From the NCBI GenBank assembly GCA_002381695.1, contig DFXM01000023.1:1-25968 (forward strand): a DNA stretch of 25,968 nt. The letters are read 5' to 3'. Made by a program: the position numbers and the translations under genes. The DNA is from Clostridium sp. UBA4108 (lineage in GTDB: Bacteria; Bacillota; Clostridia; Clostridiales; Clostridiaceae). The notes under the pieces are model-generated. The model saw nothing but the letters and a program-made list of their open reading frames with translations, had not been told where the DNA came from and ran no database searches. The stretch's first letter is position 1; each line of letters begins with the position of its first letter. Shown here one piece after another: positions 1-7,164 of the stretch.

Positions 1-124
1 TGAGACAGGACGTCGAATGTGAACGTTAGAGAATTTTAGCTGGGCAAAGGATTAGAATTTCACAATCTAATTTACTGTTTCAAACTCTTATGGAAGTCAT
101 GGAGGAGAAATTTCATAATTCTAG
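1..124. repeat. Structured dispersed repeat, copy 1 (right half only)
   Basis: This is the right half of the element seen complete at 22627-22881; the left half lies before the window. Positions 1-42 match 22759-22800 with a single substitution (A for G at position 23). After that the match is patchier, with shared blocks such as gtttcaaactctta and aagtcatgga. The copy ends in AATTCTAG (117-124), which would pair perfectly with the CTAGAATT that opens copy 2. Much stronger conservation of the tip than of the arms suggests that the tip matters. It ends about 50 bases before the aldolase start, so it may form part of that operon's upstream region. Confidence 0.8.
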
Positions 125-175
125 TATATATATTTTTTTAATCTAATCATTACTATAAGAAAAGGGGAAATTAAT

Positions 176-793
176 TTGAAAAATTGGAAAAATGATTTAT
201 TACAAGCCTCTAAGGATTTATATAAAGAAAAATTGGTAGCTGGTACTAGCGGTAATCTCAGCATGTACGATAAAGAAAAAGGTTTAATGGTAATTACTCC
301 AAGCAGTATTGCCTATGAAACCATGTTATTAGAAGATTTAGTTTTAATGAAACTTGATGGAACAATTGTAGAAGGTACTAGAAGACCCTCTTCAGAATGG
401 AAAATGCATGCAAAGATTTATAAAGAGCGTAAAGATATTGGAGCTGTAATTCATACCCACTCTCCTTATGCTACAAGCTTTGCTGTCTGTAATGAAGAAA
501 TTCCTGTTATATTAATAGAAATGGTTTTTTTCTTAGGTGGAGATGTAAAGGTTGCAAAATTCAATATGCCTGGCAGTGAAGAATTGGGAACTGAAGCACT
601 AAAGGTATTATCTGATAGAAAAGCTTGCCTTCTAAGCAATCATGGTACTCTCTCTGTTGGTTCAAACCTTTCTTCAGCCTTTGAATCAGCAATTTACCTT
701 GAGGATTCTGCTAAAATCTATCATTTAGCTAAAATCTCTGGCAATGTACATGTTATTGAGCCAGAGTTTGTAAAGAAAATGCGAGGTGAATAA
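176..793 (+). CDS. Class II aldolase/adducin family sugar-phosphate aldolase
   Basis: A 205-residue class II (zinc) aldolase of the fuculose-1-phosphate/ribulose-phosphate type. Visible hallmarks are GTSGNLS at residues 23-29 (phosphate binding), the catalytic Glu in SSEWKMH (E74), the metal ligands in HTH (H93, H95) and a third His in SNHGT (H156). The start is TTG, seven to eight bases after AGGGGAAA. The next gene, mtnK, begins three bases after the stop, so the two are co-transcribed. In the DHAP shunt, an aldolase of this family splits 5-methylthioribulose-1-phosphate or 5-deoxyribulose-1-phosphate into DHAP and a short aldehyde. The pairing with mtnK supports that role, but the substrate is inferred from context; the isomerase mtnA is not in the window. 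Confidence 0.88.
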   Translation: MKNWKNDLLQASKDLYKEKLVAGTSGNLSMYDKEKGLMVITPSSIAYETMLLEDLVLMKLDGTIVEGTRRPSSEWKMHAKIYKERKDIGAVIHTHSPYATSFAVCNEEIPVILIEMVFFLGGDVKVAKFNMPGSEELGTEALKVLSDRKACLLSNHGTLSVGSNLSSAFESAIYLEDSAKIYHLAKISGNVHVIEPEFVKKMRGE

Positions 794-795
794 AA

Positions 796-1992
796 ATGTC
801 TGAGTATAAGATATTAAATGAGGAGTCAGCTAAGAAATATTCAGTAGAAAATCTAAAATTCTTTCCAAATGAAGATAGTTTAACTTGTACTGAAATTGGA
901 GATGGTAACTTAAATAATATTTTTAGATTAGTTCATACTGGTGCTAAGAAATCTCTAATATTGAAACAGGCTCTCCCCTATGCTCGTACCTCTATAGAGA
1001 TGAAACTTACAGCTCAGCGCTGTAAAATTGAGGCTATGGCATTAATTGAACAGGAAAAATATTCCAGTGGAATGGTTCCAAAGGTATATCATTATGATGA
1101 AGCTTTATGTCTTATGGCAATGGAAGATTTAACGGGATATACAGTTTTAAGGACCGCTATGATGAAGCAAATGAAGCTTCCTGACTTAGCTAAAGGCGCT
1201 GCAGTGTTCTTTGCTAATACTTTAATTAGAACCAGCGATATTGTTTTAGATAGTAAGTTAAAAAAAGATGAGGTTTCTAGATTTAAAAATAAAGATTTGT
1301 GTGAGCTAACTGAAAATCTAGTACTTACAAACCCTACTTTCCCTGCTGAAAGAAACCGAATTGATGACCATATAAAAGCTTTTATAGAAGATAAGGTATT
1401 TAAAAATAAGACTTTAACCCTAGAATTTTCAAAGCTAAAGCATAAATTTATGACAAGCACCCAAGCGCTTTTGCATGGTGATGCTCACATTGGAAGTATA
1501 TTTGTAAATAATGCTTATATAAAATTTTTCGATACTGAATTTTCTTTCTATGGACCCATGGGCTTTGATGTAGGAATGTTCCTAGGCAACTTAATTATGA
1601 ATGTCTGTTATCAAAATGCACTGGGATTTAAGGATTATGAAAGAGAAGTTATTCTTATAACTGCTAATTTTATAGATGAATTTAAAAACCAGTTCAACCT
1701 TGTATGGGATTCTTTTGCTAAGGAGCATTATGCAAAGAACTCAGAGGAATTCAAAAGCTGGTATTTAGAGGAAGTATTAAAAGATACCGCTGGCTATTGT
1801 GGCTGCGAAATGCTTCGCAGAACCACTGGTTCATCTCATGTTAAGGAAATGGACGAATATGAAGATAAAAACTTACAAATAAAAGCTCAAATGAACAATA
1901 TCTCTATGGCTCTAGAGCTTATATTGAATCAGAGTAAATTCACTTCTGGAGCAGATTACTTAAAATTATTAGAAAAATACTTAAATGATTAA
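796..1992 (+). CDS. mtnK: S-methyl-5-thioribose kinase
   Basis: A 398-residue protein of the MtnK family (APH/choline-kinase fold), which phosphorylates 5-methylthioribose to its 1-phosphate with ATP in the cytoplasm. Evidence is the near full family length, the catalytic-loop sequence HGDAHIGSIFV around residue 228 and the metal-binding DTEFSFYGPMGFD block shortly after it, both characteristic of MtnK rather than generic aminoglycoside kinases. The N-terminal GDGNLNNIFRLV stretch fits the nucleotide-binding loop. Translation starts at ATG, preceded by GAGGTGAA that lies inside the end of the aldolase gene. It is the last gene of a two-gene unit closed by a terminator. An open frame on the opposite strand inside it has no independent support. 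Confidence 0.93.
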   Translation: MSEYKILNEESAKKYSVENLKFFPNEDSLTCTEIGDGNLNNIFRLVHTGAKKSLILKQALPYARTSIEMKLTAQRCKIEAMALIEQEKYSSGMVPKVYHYDEALCLMAMEDLTGYTVLRTAMMKQMKLPDLAKGAAVFFANTLIRTSDIVLDSKLKKDEVSRFKNKDLCELTENLVLTNPTFPAERNRIDDHIKAFIEDKVFKNKTLTLEFSKLKHKFMTSTQALLHGDAHIGSIFVNNAYIKFFDTEFSFYGPMGFDVGMFLGNLIMNVCYQNALGFKDYEREVILITANFIDEFKNQFNLVWDSFAKEHYAKNSEEFKSWYLEEVLKDTAGYCGCEMLRRTTGSSHVKEMDEYEDKNLQIKAQMNNISMALELILNQSKFTSGADYLKLLEKYLND

Positions 1993-2002
1993 ATACCAAA
2001 AT

Positions 2003-2043
2003 AAATACATGTAGAAATCTGCTGATTTTTACATGTATTTTTC
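2003..2043 (+). terminator. Rho-independent terminator after mtnK
   Basis: AAATACATGTAGAAATC pairs with GATTTTTACATGTATTT across a short TGCT loop, with one unpaired base, and the transcript then continues in T residues. It lies just downstream of the mtnK stop. Confidence 0.85.
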
Positions 2044-2144
2044 ATTAGTACACAAATTTATAGTAAATATATACATAATATTATATAATTGTAAATAAGC
2101 CAACATATATTTGTTAAAATAGCTTATGAAAAGGAGGGACTGTT

Positions 2145-2312
2145 TTGAAGAAAAATCCTGTCAGTTTCATATATTGTATTGTAGGAGTTATGAATTTAAT
2201 TGTTTCATTGATTAAATTTAGTGGTGATAGAATATCATTGGCCGTTACTTATTTATTTTTAGCCATAACATTTATTTCACTAGGCTTTAGTTACAGAAAT
2301 AAGTCCAAATAA
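2145..2312 (+). CDS. Small hydrophobic membrane protein (55 aa)
   Basis: A 55-codon frame starting with TTG, placed seven bases after a near-perfect Shine-Dalgarno AAGGAGGG (2131-2138). The product begins with a short basic stretch (KKNP), has two hydrophobic segments (about residues 8-22 and 30-46) separated by a short KFSGDR turn, and ends in a basic tail (YRNKSK). That topology is typical of a two-helix small membrane protein. It sits alone between the mtnK terminator and the convergent phosphatase gene. I do not recognise a family, and no function can be assigned. The strong ribosome site and clean hydrophobic pattern are the main arguments that it is real. Confidence 0.62.
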   Translation: MKKNPVSFIYCIVGVMNLIVSLIKFSGDRISLAVTYLFLAITFISLGFSYRNKSK

Positions 2313-2376
2313 TTTAGAATAGATGGTCCAAATGGACTACCTGTATTAGTATATCATCCCATTATAACTCTTTTAA

Positions 2377-3171
2377 TTACACAAAATCTCTTCCCACATC
2401 TTCTGCAGTATGGGCATCCGAGCCATATACAACTCTAATACCATGTTTTTTTACTAACTTCATAAACATGCCTGAAGGATATATTTCTCCACAATAGGGT
2501 TTTCTAAGACCTGCTGTATTAAAATCTATCTCATAGTTTCTTGTACTTATTTCTTCTACAATCTTCTCTAGAAGCTCTATATTTTTATACTCTAATGGGT
2601 ATTCTTTATTAAAAATTCTAACCAAGGTAGCATGTCCTATTCGCCTCGGTTTAAACTGTCCTAAATCTGATTTTATGGCTTTTAGTAAGGTCTCGTAGTA
2701 TTTATCGTATACCTTCTCAACACCACCTAATTCCTTTGCTATGTTACCAAATTCCTCTGGGCTAACATCTACACAACAGTACCTATCCTCTAATTTCATA
2801 AAATGTACAGATAATATGCTATCTTCTATTTCACTTCCATATGTATTTAACAGCTCTTTGATTTTCTCTTCATAGCCATCAATGTAATCTACTTCAAAGC
2901 CAGTGTTTATCTTTATTCTGTTCTCATATTTTTTCTTTATAAAATCTAATTCACTAATATATTCTTCTATTTCCTCTACTGTCGGTGCACAGCCTTTTAA
3001 GAATTCTGCTTCCATAAAATCCCCTGGTAAAGGCATATGCTCTGTAAAAGTTATCTCCTTTAACCCAACACTAATAGCCTTTTCCACATAGAGCTCAAAG
3101 GGGTCCACTGTGCCATGAGGACAATATGGTGAATGAATGTGTCCATCTCTTACAATAATATTATTAGTCAT
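2377..3171 (-). CDS. hisJ: PHP-family histidinol-phosphatase (HisJ/HisK type)
   Basis: A 264-residue PHP-domain phosphoesterase. The N-terminal metal motif DGHIHSPYCPHG (residues 9-20) is the signature of the HisJ/HisK histidinol-phosphatases, which hydrolyse L-histidinol phosphate in histidine biosynthesis. Further metal-ligand blocks are FTEHMPLP (about 42-49), GFEVDY (about 91-96), SVHFM (about 120), RIGHATLVR (about 178-186) and YGSDAH near the C-terminus. The ATG start follows a strong GGAGGAGG. No other histidine genes are nearby, so it may be a stand-alone copy or act on another phosphate ester; PHP phosphatases are hard to tell apart by sequence. Confidence 0.85.
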   Translation of the reverse strand: MTNNIIVRDGHIHSPYCPHGTVDPFELYVEKAISVGLKEITFTEHMPLPGDFMEAEFLKGCAPTVEEIEEYISELDFIKKKYENRIKINTGFEVDYIDGYEEKIKELLNTYGSEIEDSILSVHFMKLEDRYCCVDVSPEEFGNIAKELGGVEKVYDKYYETLLKAIKSDLGQFKPRRIGHATLVRIFNKEYPLEYKNIELLEKIVEEISTRNYEIDFNTAGLRKPYCGEIYPSGMFMKLVKKHGIRVVYGSDAHTAEDVGRDFV

Positions 3172-3200
3172 GTTAACTCCTCCTCCACTATTTATTATAA

Positions 3201-3344
3201 TTATAACCTTCTTTCTATAAATTTCTCTATTATTTCAGGATGCTTCTTAATTAAACTATATAATAAGTCTAAGTGTACTCAAGACTTTAAGATAACATCC
3301 TGTTTTAAATCCCTTTGAAATACGGCCTTTCCATTCATTTTCAA
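3201..3344 (-). pseudogene. Interrupted small reading frame (in-frame TGA)
   Basis: On the minus strand a TTG start (3342-3344), preceded by TAGGAG, opens a 48-codon frame that reads MKMNGKAVFQRDLKQDVILK, then one more codon, a TGA at 3279-3281, and then 25 codons ending LIKKHPEIIEKFIERRL and a TAA. Both halves look like a normal charged polypeptide, so a single nonsense change in a small gene is plausible. It sits between the unknown gene at 3379 and the phosphatase gene in the same direction. A competing frame (from about 3378 to 3262) reads 39 codons without a clear ribosome site. The family is not recognised and confidence is low. Confidence 0.35.
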
Positions 3345-3378
3345 GAAATCTCCTATGGTCACTTACATACACTATTTT

Positions 3379-3870
3379 CTATAGCTCTATCTTTACTTCC
3401 CCACTATCATTTACATTCATATACCATATACGGTAGCTTTCATTAGGATTATCATTGGCATCCTCAGTAGGTATCCAATGAGGACATTGGAACTCCCATA
3501 CCTCTCTTCTAGCTACAACCTTAATATATATACCAGGATCATCAGAATATAGGCCTTCTTCTATAAAATTCATGTTTTCAACAAAATCCTTTACTCCCCT
3601 AGCAATCTCTTTACATTCATCTGTAGTTATAGCTGTTGCTTCAATATCAAAGATGACTCTTCCAAATCCATAATAGGTTTTTATGGTTTTAATATTATCA
3701 TATTCCTTACTAATGCCTTCTTTAAACTCTATGAATGACTTTGTATTGAGATCTGTTGTCTTTTCATGAGTAGCAGAGTCAATAAATATACCCGATAAAA
3801 ATATTGCTGGAATTGATATTATTATGCCTATAATCAGTGCAATTAAGGTAGATATTTTCATCCCTCTCAC
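3379..3870 (-). CDS. Unknown membrane-anchored protein
   Basis: A 163-residue protein with one N-terminal hydrophobic segment (about residues 8-28), then a polar domain presumably outside the membrane. The domain is rich in acidic residues and contains a tryptophan-rich stretch, VWEFQCPHWIPTEDA, near residues 128-142. I do not recognise the family. The GTG start at 3870 overlaps the stop of the upstream gene (GTGA), which indicates translational coupling; an internal ATG at 3861 (MKISTLIAL) is also possible, because a GGGAG lies nine bases before it. The pairing with the next entry, itself a single-helix anchored protein, suggests that the two form one extracytoplasmic unit. Confidence 0.75.
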   Translation of the reverse strand: MRGMKISTLIALIIGIIISIPAIFLSGIFIDSATHEKTTDLNTKSFIEFKEGISKEYDNIKTIKTYYGFGRVIFDIEATAITTDECKEIARGVKDFVENMNFIEEGLYSDDPGIYIKVVARREVWEFQCPHWIPTEDANDNPNESYRIWYMNVNDSGEVKIEL

Positions 3871-4346
3871 TCCCTATCTATAAGCTCATAATAAAATTCA
3901 TCTAAGGTTCCTTCTTCTTGGGCTAAAATTATTATTTCATAAAACTTAGAAAGGTCTGGTGTTCCAACTATCTTGTATGTTTTATTATTTATTTCAATAT
4001 ACTCACTGTCCATAATGTAGATGTTTTGAATGGTATTATCTTCATCATTAATGGAAAATCTATAGGTATTTTTAACTTTAGGTCTGTATGAGCTATATGA
4101 AATTATTCCTTTTCTTACCTGAATATTACCTAATACTTCAACTAATTCTTTTATAGAATACTCCTCATCTATTTCTAATTCCTTATTAGAATAAGCAGAG
4201 AAAAATATGTGAGAAGTTATATTCTTCGGTAAGTTATCCTCACTATAAGGTTTAATTAACTCATACACCGTTATAGGCTTAAAATAGTAGATCCCTAAAA
4301 GTAACAATATTATAGCGATTGCACCAAGAATTATTCTCCTCCTCAT
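3867..4346 (-). CDS. Unknown membrane-anchored protein
   Basis: A 159-residue protein with a basic start (MRRR), one hydrophobic segment at about residues 5-22, and a polar region predicted outside the membrane. The soluble part contains a lysine/tyrosine-rich beta-like stretch (KNTYRFSINDEDNTIQNIYI) and ends in an acidic tail. No family is recognised. It is the first gene of a two-gene minus-strand unit; its stop overlaps the start of the next gene by four bases. Upstream is the divergent regulatory region of the exporter-HAD fusion gene, so the two promoters share about 160 bases. Confidence 0.75.
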   Translation of the reverse strand: MRRRIILGAIAIILLLLGIYYFKPITVYELIKPYSEDNLPKNITSHIFFSAYSNKELEIDEEYSIKELVEVLGNIQVRKGIISYSSYRPKVKNTYRFSINDEDNTIQNIYIMDSEYIEINNKTYKIVGTPDLSKFYEIIILAQEEGTLDEFYYELIDRE

Positions 4347-4424
4347 ATCTCATCCCTCCAATATATTAAAATAAGATTTATATGTATATTTTACCATATT
4401 TTCTTAAATTTGTAGTGACCTCTT

Positions 4425-4473
4425 CCATAGTAACTATGGTTAAATTGTGTTTCCAAATTTCCTATTGTATAAT
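4425..4473 (+). promoter_or_regulatory. Sigma-A promoter with upstream palindrome
   Basis: TTGTGT (4445-4450) and TATAAT (4468-4473) are 17 bases apart, a good housekeeping promoter for the gene at 4509. A perfect 15-base palindrome, CCATAGTAACTATGG (4425-4439), ends five bases before the -35 box in the divergent region, where it could bind a regulator of either gene. The promoter reading is firm; the operator role is inference. Confidence 0.65.
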
Positions 4474-4508
4474 TAATTGAGATAAAGATATTTTAGGGGG
4501 GCTTGAAA

Positions 4509-5873
4509 TTGTTGAAACCACTACCAAGAATCGGAATGCGTATGGTGAAATCCGCCTTTGCCGTTTTTTTGTGCTTTTTAATTTATTTTGCTACTGGTAA
4601 AAATGGAATTCCTTTTTATTCAGCCATTGCAGCCATTCTCTGTATGCAGCCTGATGCTTCTGATAGTTACAAAACAGCCTTGAATCGGTGTATAGGTACC
4701 CTAATAGGGGGATGTTACGGAACTTTATTACTTTTTATTTTGAAATATACAATTAGTAGTACTGATAGTCTGTTATATTATTTCATTATTTCTGTGGCAA
4801 TTATTCCGCTTATGTACATCACTATACTTATGAGAAAACGTGCTGCTACCTACATCACCACTGTGGTATTTCTAAGTATCACTGTATCCCACAGAAGTGA
4901 CTTGGTGCCCTTAGTCTTTGGTTTGAGTCGTATTATAGAAACCTTAATTGGAATTTTAGTTTCTGTTGTGGTGAATCATCTTCATATTCCAAGGAGGAAA
5001 AATCATAATGTGCTTTTCATTAGCGATTTGAATGGTACTCTTTTAAATTCTGAACACCAACTGTCCTCTCTTACGAAGGTTAAACTAAATCATTTGATTA
5101 GCGATGGTGCAAAAATTTCTGTGGCTACCTCAAGAACTCCTGCATCCATTGTTCCACTTTTAAAGGATGTAAATTTTCAGTTGCCCATTATCGTAATGAA
5201 TGGTGCAGCTCTTTATGATATGAAAGAAAAAAAATATATCTATGTAAAAAACTTTAATAAAGCTGACAGAGATGAACTATTTCAGCTTTTTCACAAAAAT
5301 AATGTAAGTCCTTTTGCTTATTCTATGTTTGAAGACATACTTCACATCTACTATAGTAGATTGGATAATCCTTCACAGCAAAGATACTATGACAATCGTA
5401 AATCCTTTGCACTTAAAGCCTTTATTAAAAAGTATCCAGATGAAGAGTCACCAATTATGTACTTTGCTCTCTATGAGAGTTATGAAATAGTACAACGTGT
5501 TTTTAAAGAACTTACAGCTCTACCTAATGCTGATAGATTCGATGTGGTTTATTATAAATCTGTACAGGACTCTGACTATTATGTTTTAACTGTGTGCCGT
5601 GGAGATGCCTCTAAGGGACTTGGGGTTTTAGAGCTACAAGAGCGAATTAAAGCTGAAGAAATCGTAGTTTTTGGTGATGATAACAATGATATTTCCATGT
5701 TAGAAGTCACTAGCCATAGCTATGCGGTAGACAACAGTTCTCAAAAGATTAAAAAATTTGCAAATCATATTATTGATGTTAATGATAGTGATTCAGTAAT
5801 AAAGACCATCCAAAAGCTTTTCTTTAGTTCCAAGGTATTCTCTCAAGTGAAAAAAGAAAATAAAAATCTATAG
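4509..5873 (+). CDS. ArAE/FUSC-like membrane domain fused to Cof-type HAD domain
   Basis: Two-domain protein of about 454 residues. Residues 1-160 resemble the aromatic acid exporter family (DUF939/PF06081): several hydrophobic helices and the typical PFYSAIAAILCMQP and NRCIGTLIGG blocks. From about residue 168 a HAD Cof/IIB hydrolase domain follows, with motif I DLNGTLL (D173), motif II ATSRT, motif III Lys in KGLGVLEL (about 369) and motif IV GDDNND (389-394). Motif I should read DxD; the second Asp, the general acid/base, is Asn (N175), so phosphatase activity may be reduced or lost. The start was chosen as TTG 4509, seven bases after AGGGGGG; TTG 4503 is too close to it and TTG 4512 is also possible. 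It has its own promoter and is followed by a repeat element and a terminator. Confidence 0.85.
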   Translation: MLKPLPRIGMRMVKSAFAVFLCFLIYFATGKNGIPFYSAIAAILCMQPDASDSYKTALNRCIGTLIGGCYGTLLLFILKYTISSTDSLLYYFIISVAIIPLMYITILMRKRAATYITTVVFLSITVSHRSDLVPLVFGLSRIIETLIGILVSVVVNHLHIPRRKNHNVLFISDLNGTLLNSEHQLSSLTKVKLNHLISDGAKISVATSRTPASIVPLLKDVNFQLPIIVMNGAALYDMKEKKYIYVKNFNKADRDELFQLFHKNNVSPFAYSMFEDILHIYYSRLDNPSQQRYYDNRKSFALKAFIKKYPDEESPIMYFALYESYEIVQRVFKELTALPNADRFDVVYYKSVQDSDYYVLTVCRGDASKGLGVLELQERIKAEEIVVFGDDNNDISMLEVTSHSYAVDNSSQKIKKFANHIIDVNDSDSVIKTIQKLFFSSKVFSQVKKENKNL

Positions 5874-5888
5874 GTTTTAGATATATAC

Positions 5889-6029
5889 GTTTCAATTAAG
5901 TTTGTGCATTATACAAATAGGCATATTACAAAAATTGAATTAACTAGAACTTCATATTATTACTGATCAACCGTTTCGAAACTTTGATTTACTAAGGCTA
6001 TTTGTATTATGTAGTTTCATTATTGAAAT
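5889..6029 (+). repeat. Terminal-inverted-repeat element, copy A
   Basis: Left end: gtttcaattaagtttgtgca, then ttatacaaatagg; right end: ctatttgtattatgtagtttc followed by attattgaaat. The ends are inverted copies of each other with a few mismatches. The interior carries the shared block gaacttcatattattNctg, also found in copies B and C in the same orientation. There is no reading frame and no transposase, so this is a MITE-like element. It lies between the exporter-HAD gene and the terminator at 6040. Confidence 0.75.
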
Positions 6030-6039
6030 CTATATATAT

Positions 6040-6079
6040 AATAAAGCACTCTAGTCCATTAGGAAAAGAGTGCTTTATT
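6040..6079. terminator. Bidirectional terminator
   Basis: AATAAAGCACTCT (6040-6052) pairs perfectly with AGAGTGCTTTATT (6067-6079), with A/T-rich flanks on both sides. It sits between the convergent exporter-HAD gene (plus) and hepT (minus) and can serve both. Confidence 0.8.
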
Positions 6080-6092
6080 AATCAGCTAAACT

Positions 6093-6506
6093 TTAAATAT
6101 ACTCTGAAACTATCTTTACAAAAGTTTCTATATCTTTCAAGTTATTATTTATTATTTTATATACAATGTTTCTATCTAATTTCATGTAATCATGAACCAA
6201 AATATTTCTAAATCCAGCCATATTACATAGAGAATCTTTTAGTTTGTCATTTATTATATTATTTTCATGCAGTACAATAAAAATCTCTCTATTACTCTCC
6301 GGTCTTCTAAATCTTAGATCTGAAATTAAATGATTTCCTATGTCTATAACACATTCGATTGAAAGATGAAGAAATCTTTCACTTGACCCATAAACTAATG
6401 GATTATTAATATATTCCTCTTCACTATAATTTTTTATGTTATTTAAAAATTTAATATATTCATTTAATTTATTAAATCTACTAATTACTAACTCTCTTTT
6501 AACCAT
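6093..6506 (-). CDS. hepT: HepT-like HEPN toxin (type VII toxin-antitoxin)
   Basis: A 137-residue all-alpha HEPN/DUF86 protein. The RNase signature RX4HXY is visible as RNILVHDY (R100, H105, Y107). In characterised HepT-MntA pairs HepT is an RNA-cleaving toxin, and MntA silences it by adding AMP to the motif tyrosine. The toxin follows the nucleotidyltransferase gene after a two-base gap, so they are expressed together. The start is ATG after TTGGAGGA. The arginine, histidine and tyrosine are all present, so the toxin appears intact. It ends close to the terminator at 6040-6079. Confidence 0.87.
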   Translation of the reverse strand: MVKRELVISRFNKLNEYIKFLNNIKNYSEEEYINNPLVYGSSERFLHLSIECVIDIGNHLISDLRFRRPESNREIFIVLHENNIINDKLKDSLCNMAGFRNILVHDYMKLDRNIVYKIINNNLKDIETFVKIVSEYI

Positions 6507-6508
6507 TT

Positions 6509-6934
6509 CTATCCTCCAAAATACTCTCCATTTTTTATACTTTTTATCATCGCATCATCATATATATCAGAGTAATACTTAAAATCAAAATACATCCTTA
6601 ATGATAAGGATTCAAATTCTCCTCTTTCCTCATCATCTAATATTACAATTCCATCTTTTATTACTTGATACTTTAGTAAAAGAGATGCATTATTTAATGA
6701 AACCACATCTACGTCCTTTTTAAAAAATTCTTTCCCATATTCTATAATATTTCCTCTAATTAAGGCTTCTTCAAGGTTTTCATAATCCTTTTTAAAATAC
6801 ACAGCTATATCTATATCACTATTCTCAGTGGCATCACCTCTACTTTGAGAGCCAAATAAGTAGGCAAATTTAATTTCATATTCTTTGTTTATTTTATTTA
6901 AAAACTCATTAACTTCACTTATTATATTCTTCAA
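6509..6934 (-). CDS. mntA: MntA-like nucleotidyltransferase antitoxin
   Basis: A 141-residue minimal nucleotidyltransferase. The motif GSX10DXD is exact: G28-S29, then D40-I-D42 in the stretch FGSQSRGDATENSDIDIAV, and a third acidic strand follows in KKDVDVVSL (about 73-80). This protein family AMPylates the partner HEPN toxin, using ATP. The TTG start follows GGGAGG at good spacing. It is the first gene of the pair, and the downstream hepT gene starts two bases after its stop. The C-terminal part, rich in Asp and Tyr, has no assigned role. Context and both motifs make the assignment as a toxin-antitoxin pair firm, although neutralisation itself is not shown by sequence. Confidence 0.87.
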   Translation of the reverse strand: MKNIISEVNEFLNKINKEYEIKFAYLFGSQSRGDATENSDIDIAVYFKKDYENLEEALIRGNIIEYGKEFFKKDVDVVSLNNASLLLKYQVIKDGIVILDDEERGEFESLSLRMYFDFKYYSDIYDDAMIKSIKNGEYFGG

Positions 6935-7102
6935 AATTTACCTCCCACTATTTTTTATTGCTAAATCTAATCTAGCTTTAATCAACTATATTATAACATA
7001 AGCAATACATCCTTTTAATCTAATTTTTCCCATAAAGGTTTATTTTCATGCCAACCTTAAAATTTATTAATCAAGCTATTACCTTTTCTAAAACCACAAC
7101 AA

Positions 7103-7153
7103 TAAGAAGAAGCTTAAATACAGCTATTTCACCTATATTTAAGCTTCTTCTTA
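7103..7153 (-). terminator. Long perfect hairpin, probable terminator of the ECF operon
   Basis: TAAGAAGAAGCTTAAATA (7103-7120) is the exact reverse complement of 7136-7153, giving an 18-bp stem with a 15-base loop. On the minus strand the stem is followed by a moderately T-rich TTGTTGTGGTTTT, so it may terminate the operon ending at 7286. The T tract is not classical, so another role (mRNA stability, binding site) is possible. Confidence 0.55.
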
Positions 7154-7164
7154 ATTCACTATAA

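Noticed and set aside
1..124. Repeat as a SAM riboswitch for the methylthioribose operon
   Set aside because: The other copy lies at 22627-22881, with no methionine-related gene downstream, and I see no SAM-I core features; the sequence behaves as a dispersed element.
1092..1460. Long open frame on the minus strand inside mtnK
   Set aside because: It lies entirely within a well-supported kinase gene, has no ribosome site and its product resembles no family; it is a shadow frame.
3201..3344. TGA in the small frame read as selenocysteine
   Set aside because: No bacterial SECIS-like hairpin directly after the TGA is evident and the context is not a redox motif; a nonsense change is simpler.
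6002..6211. Plus-strand open frame running from repeat copy A into hepT
   Set aside because: It crosses a repeat end and a terminator hairpin and then overlaps hepT on the opposite strand; no ribosome site or protein-like pattern.
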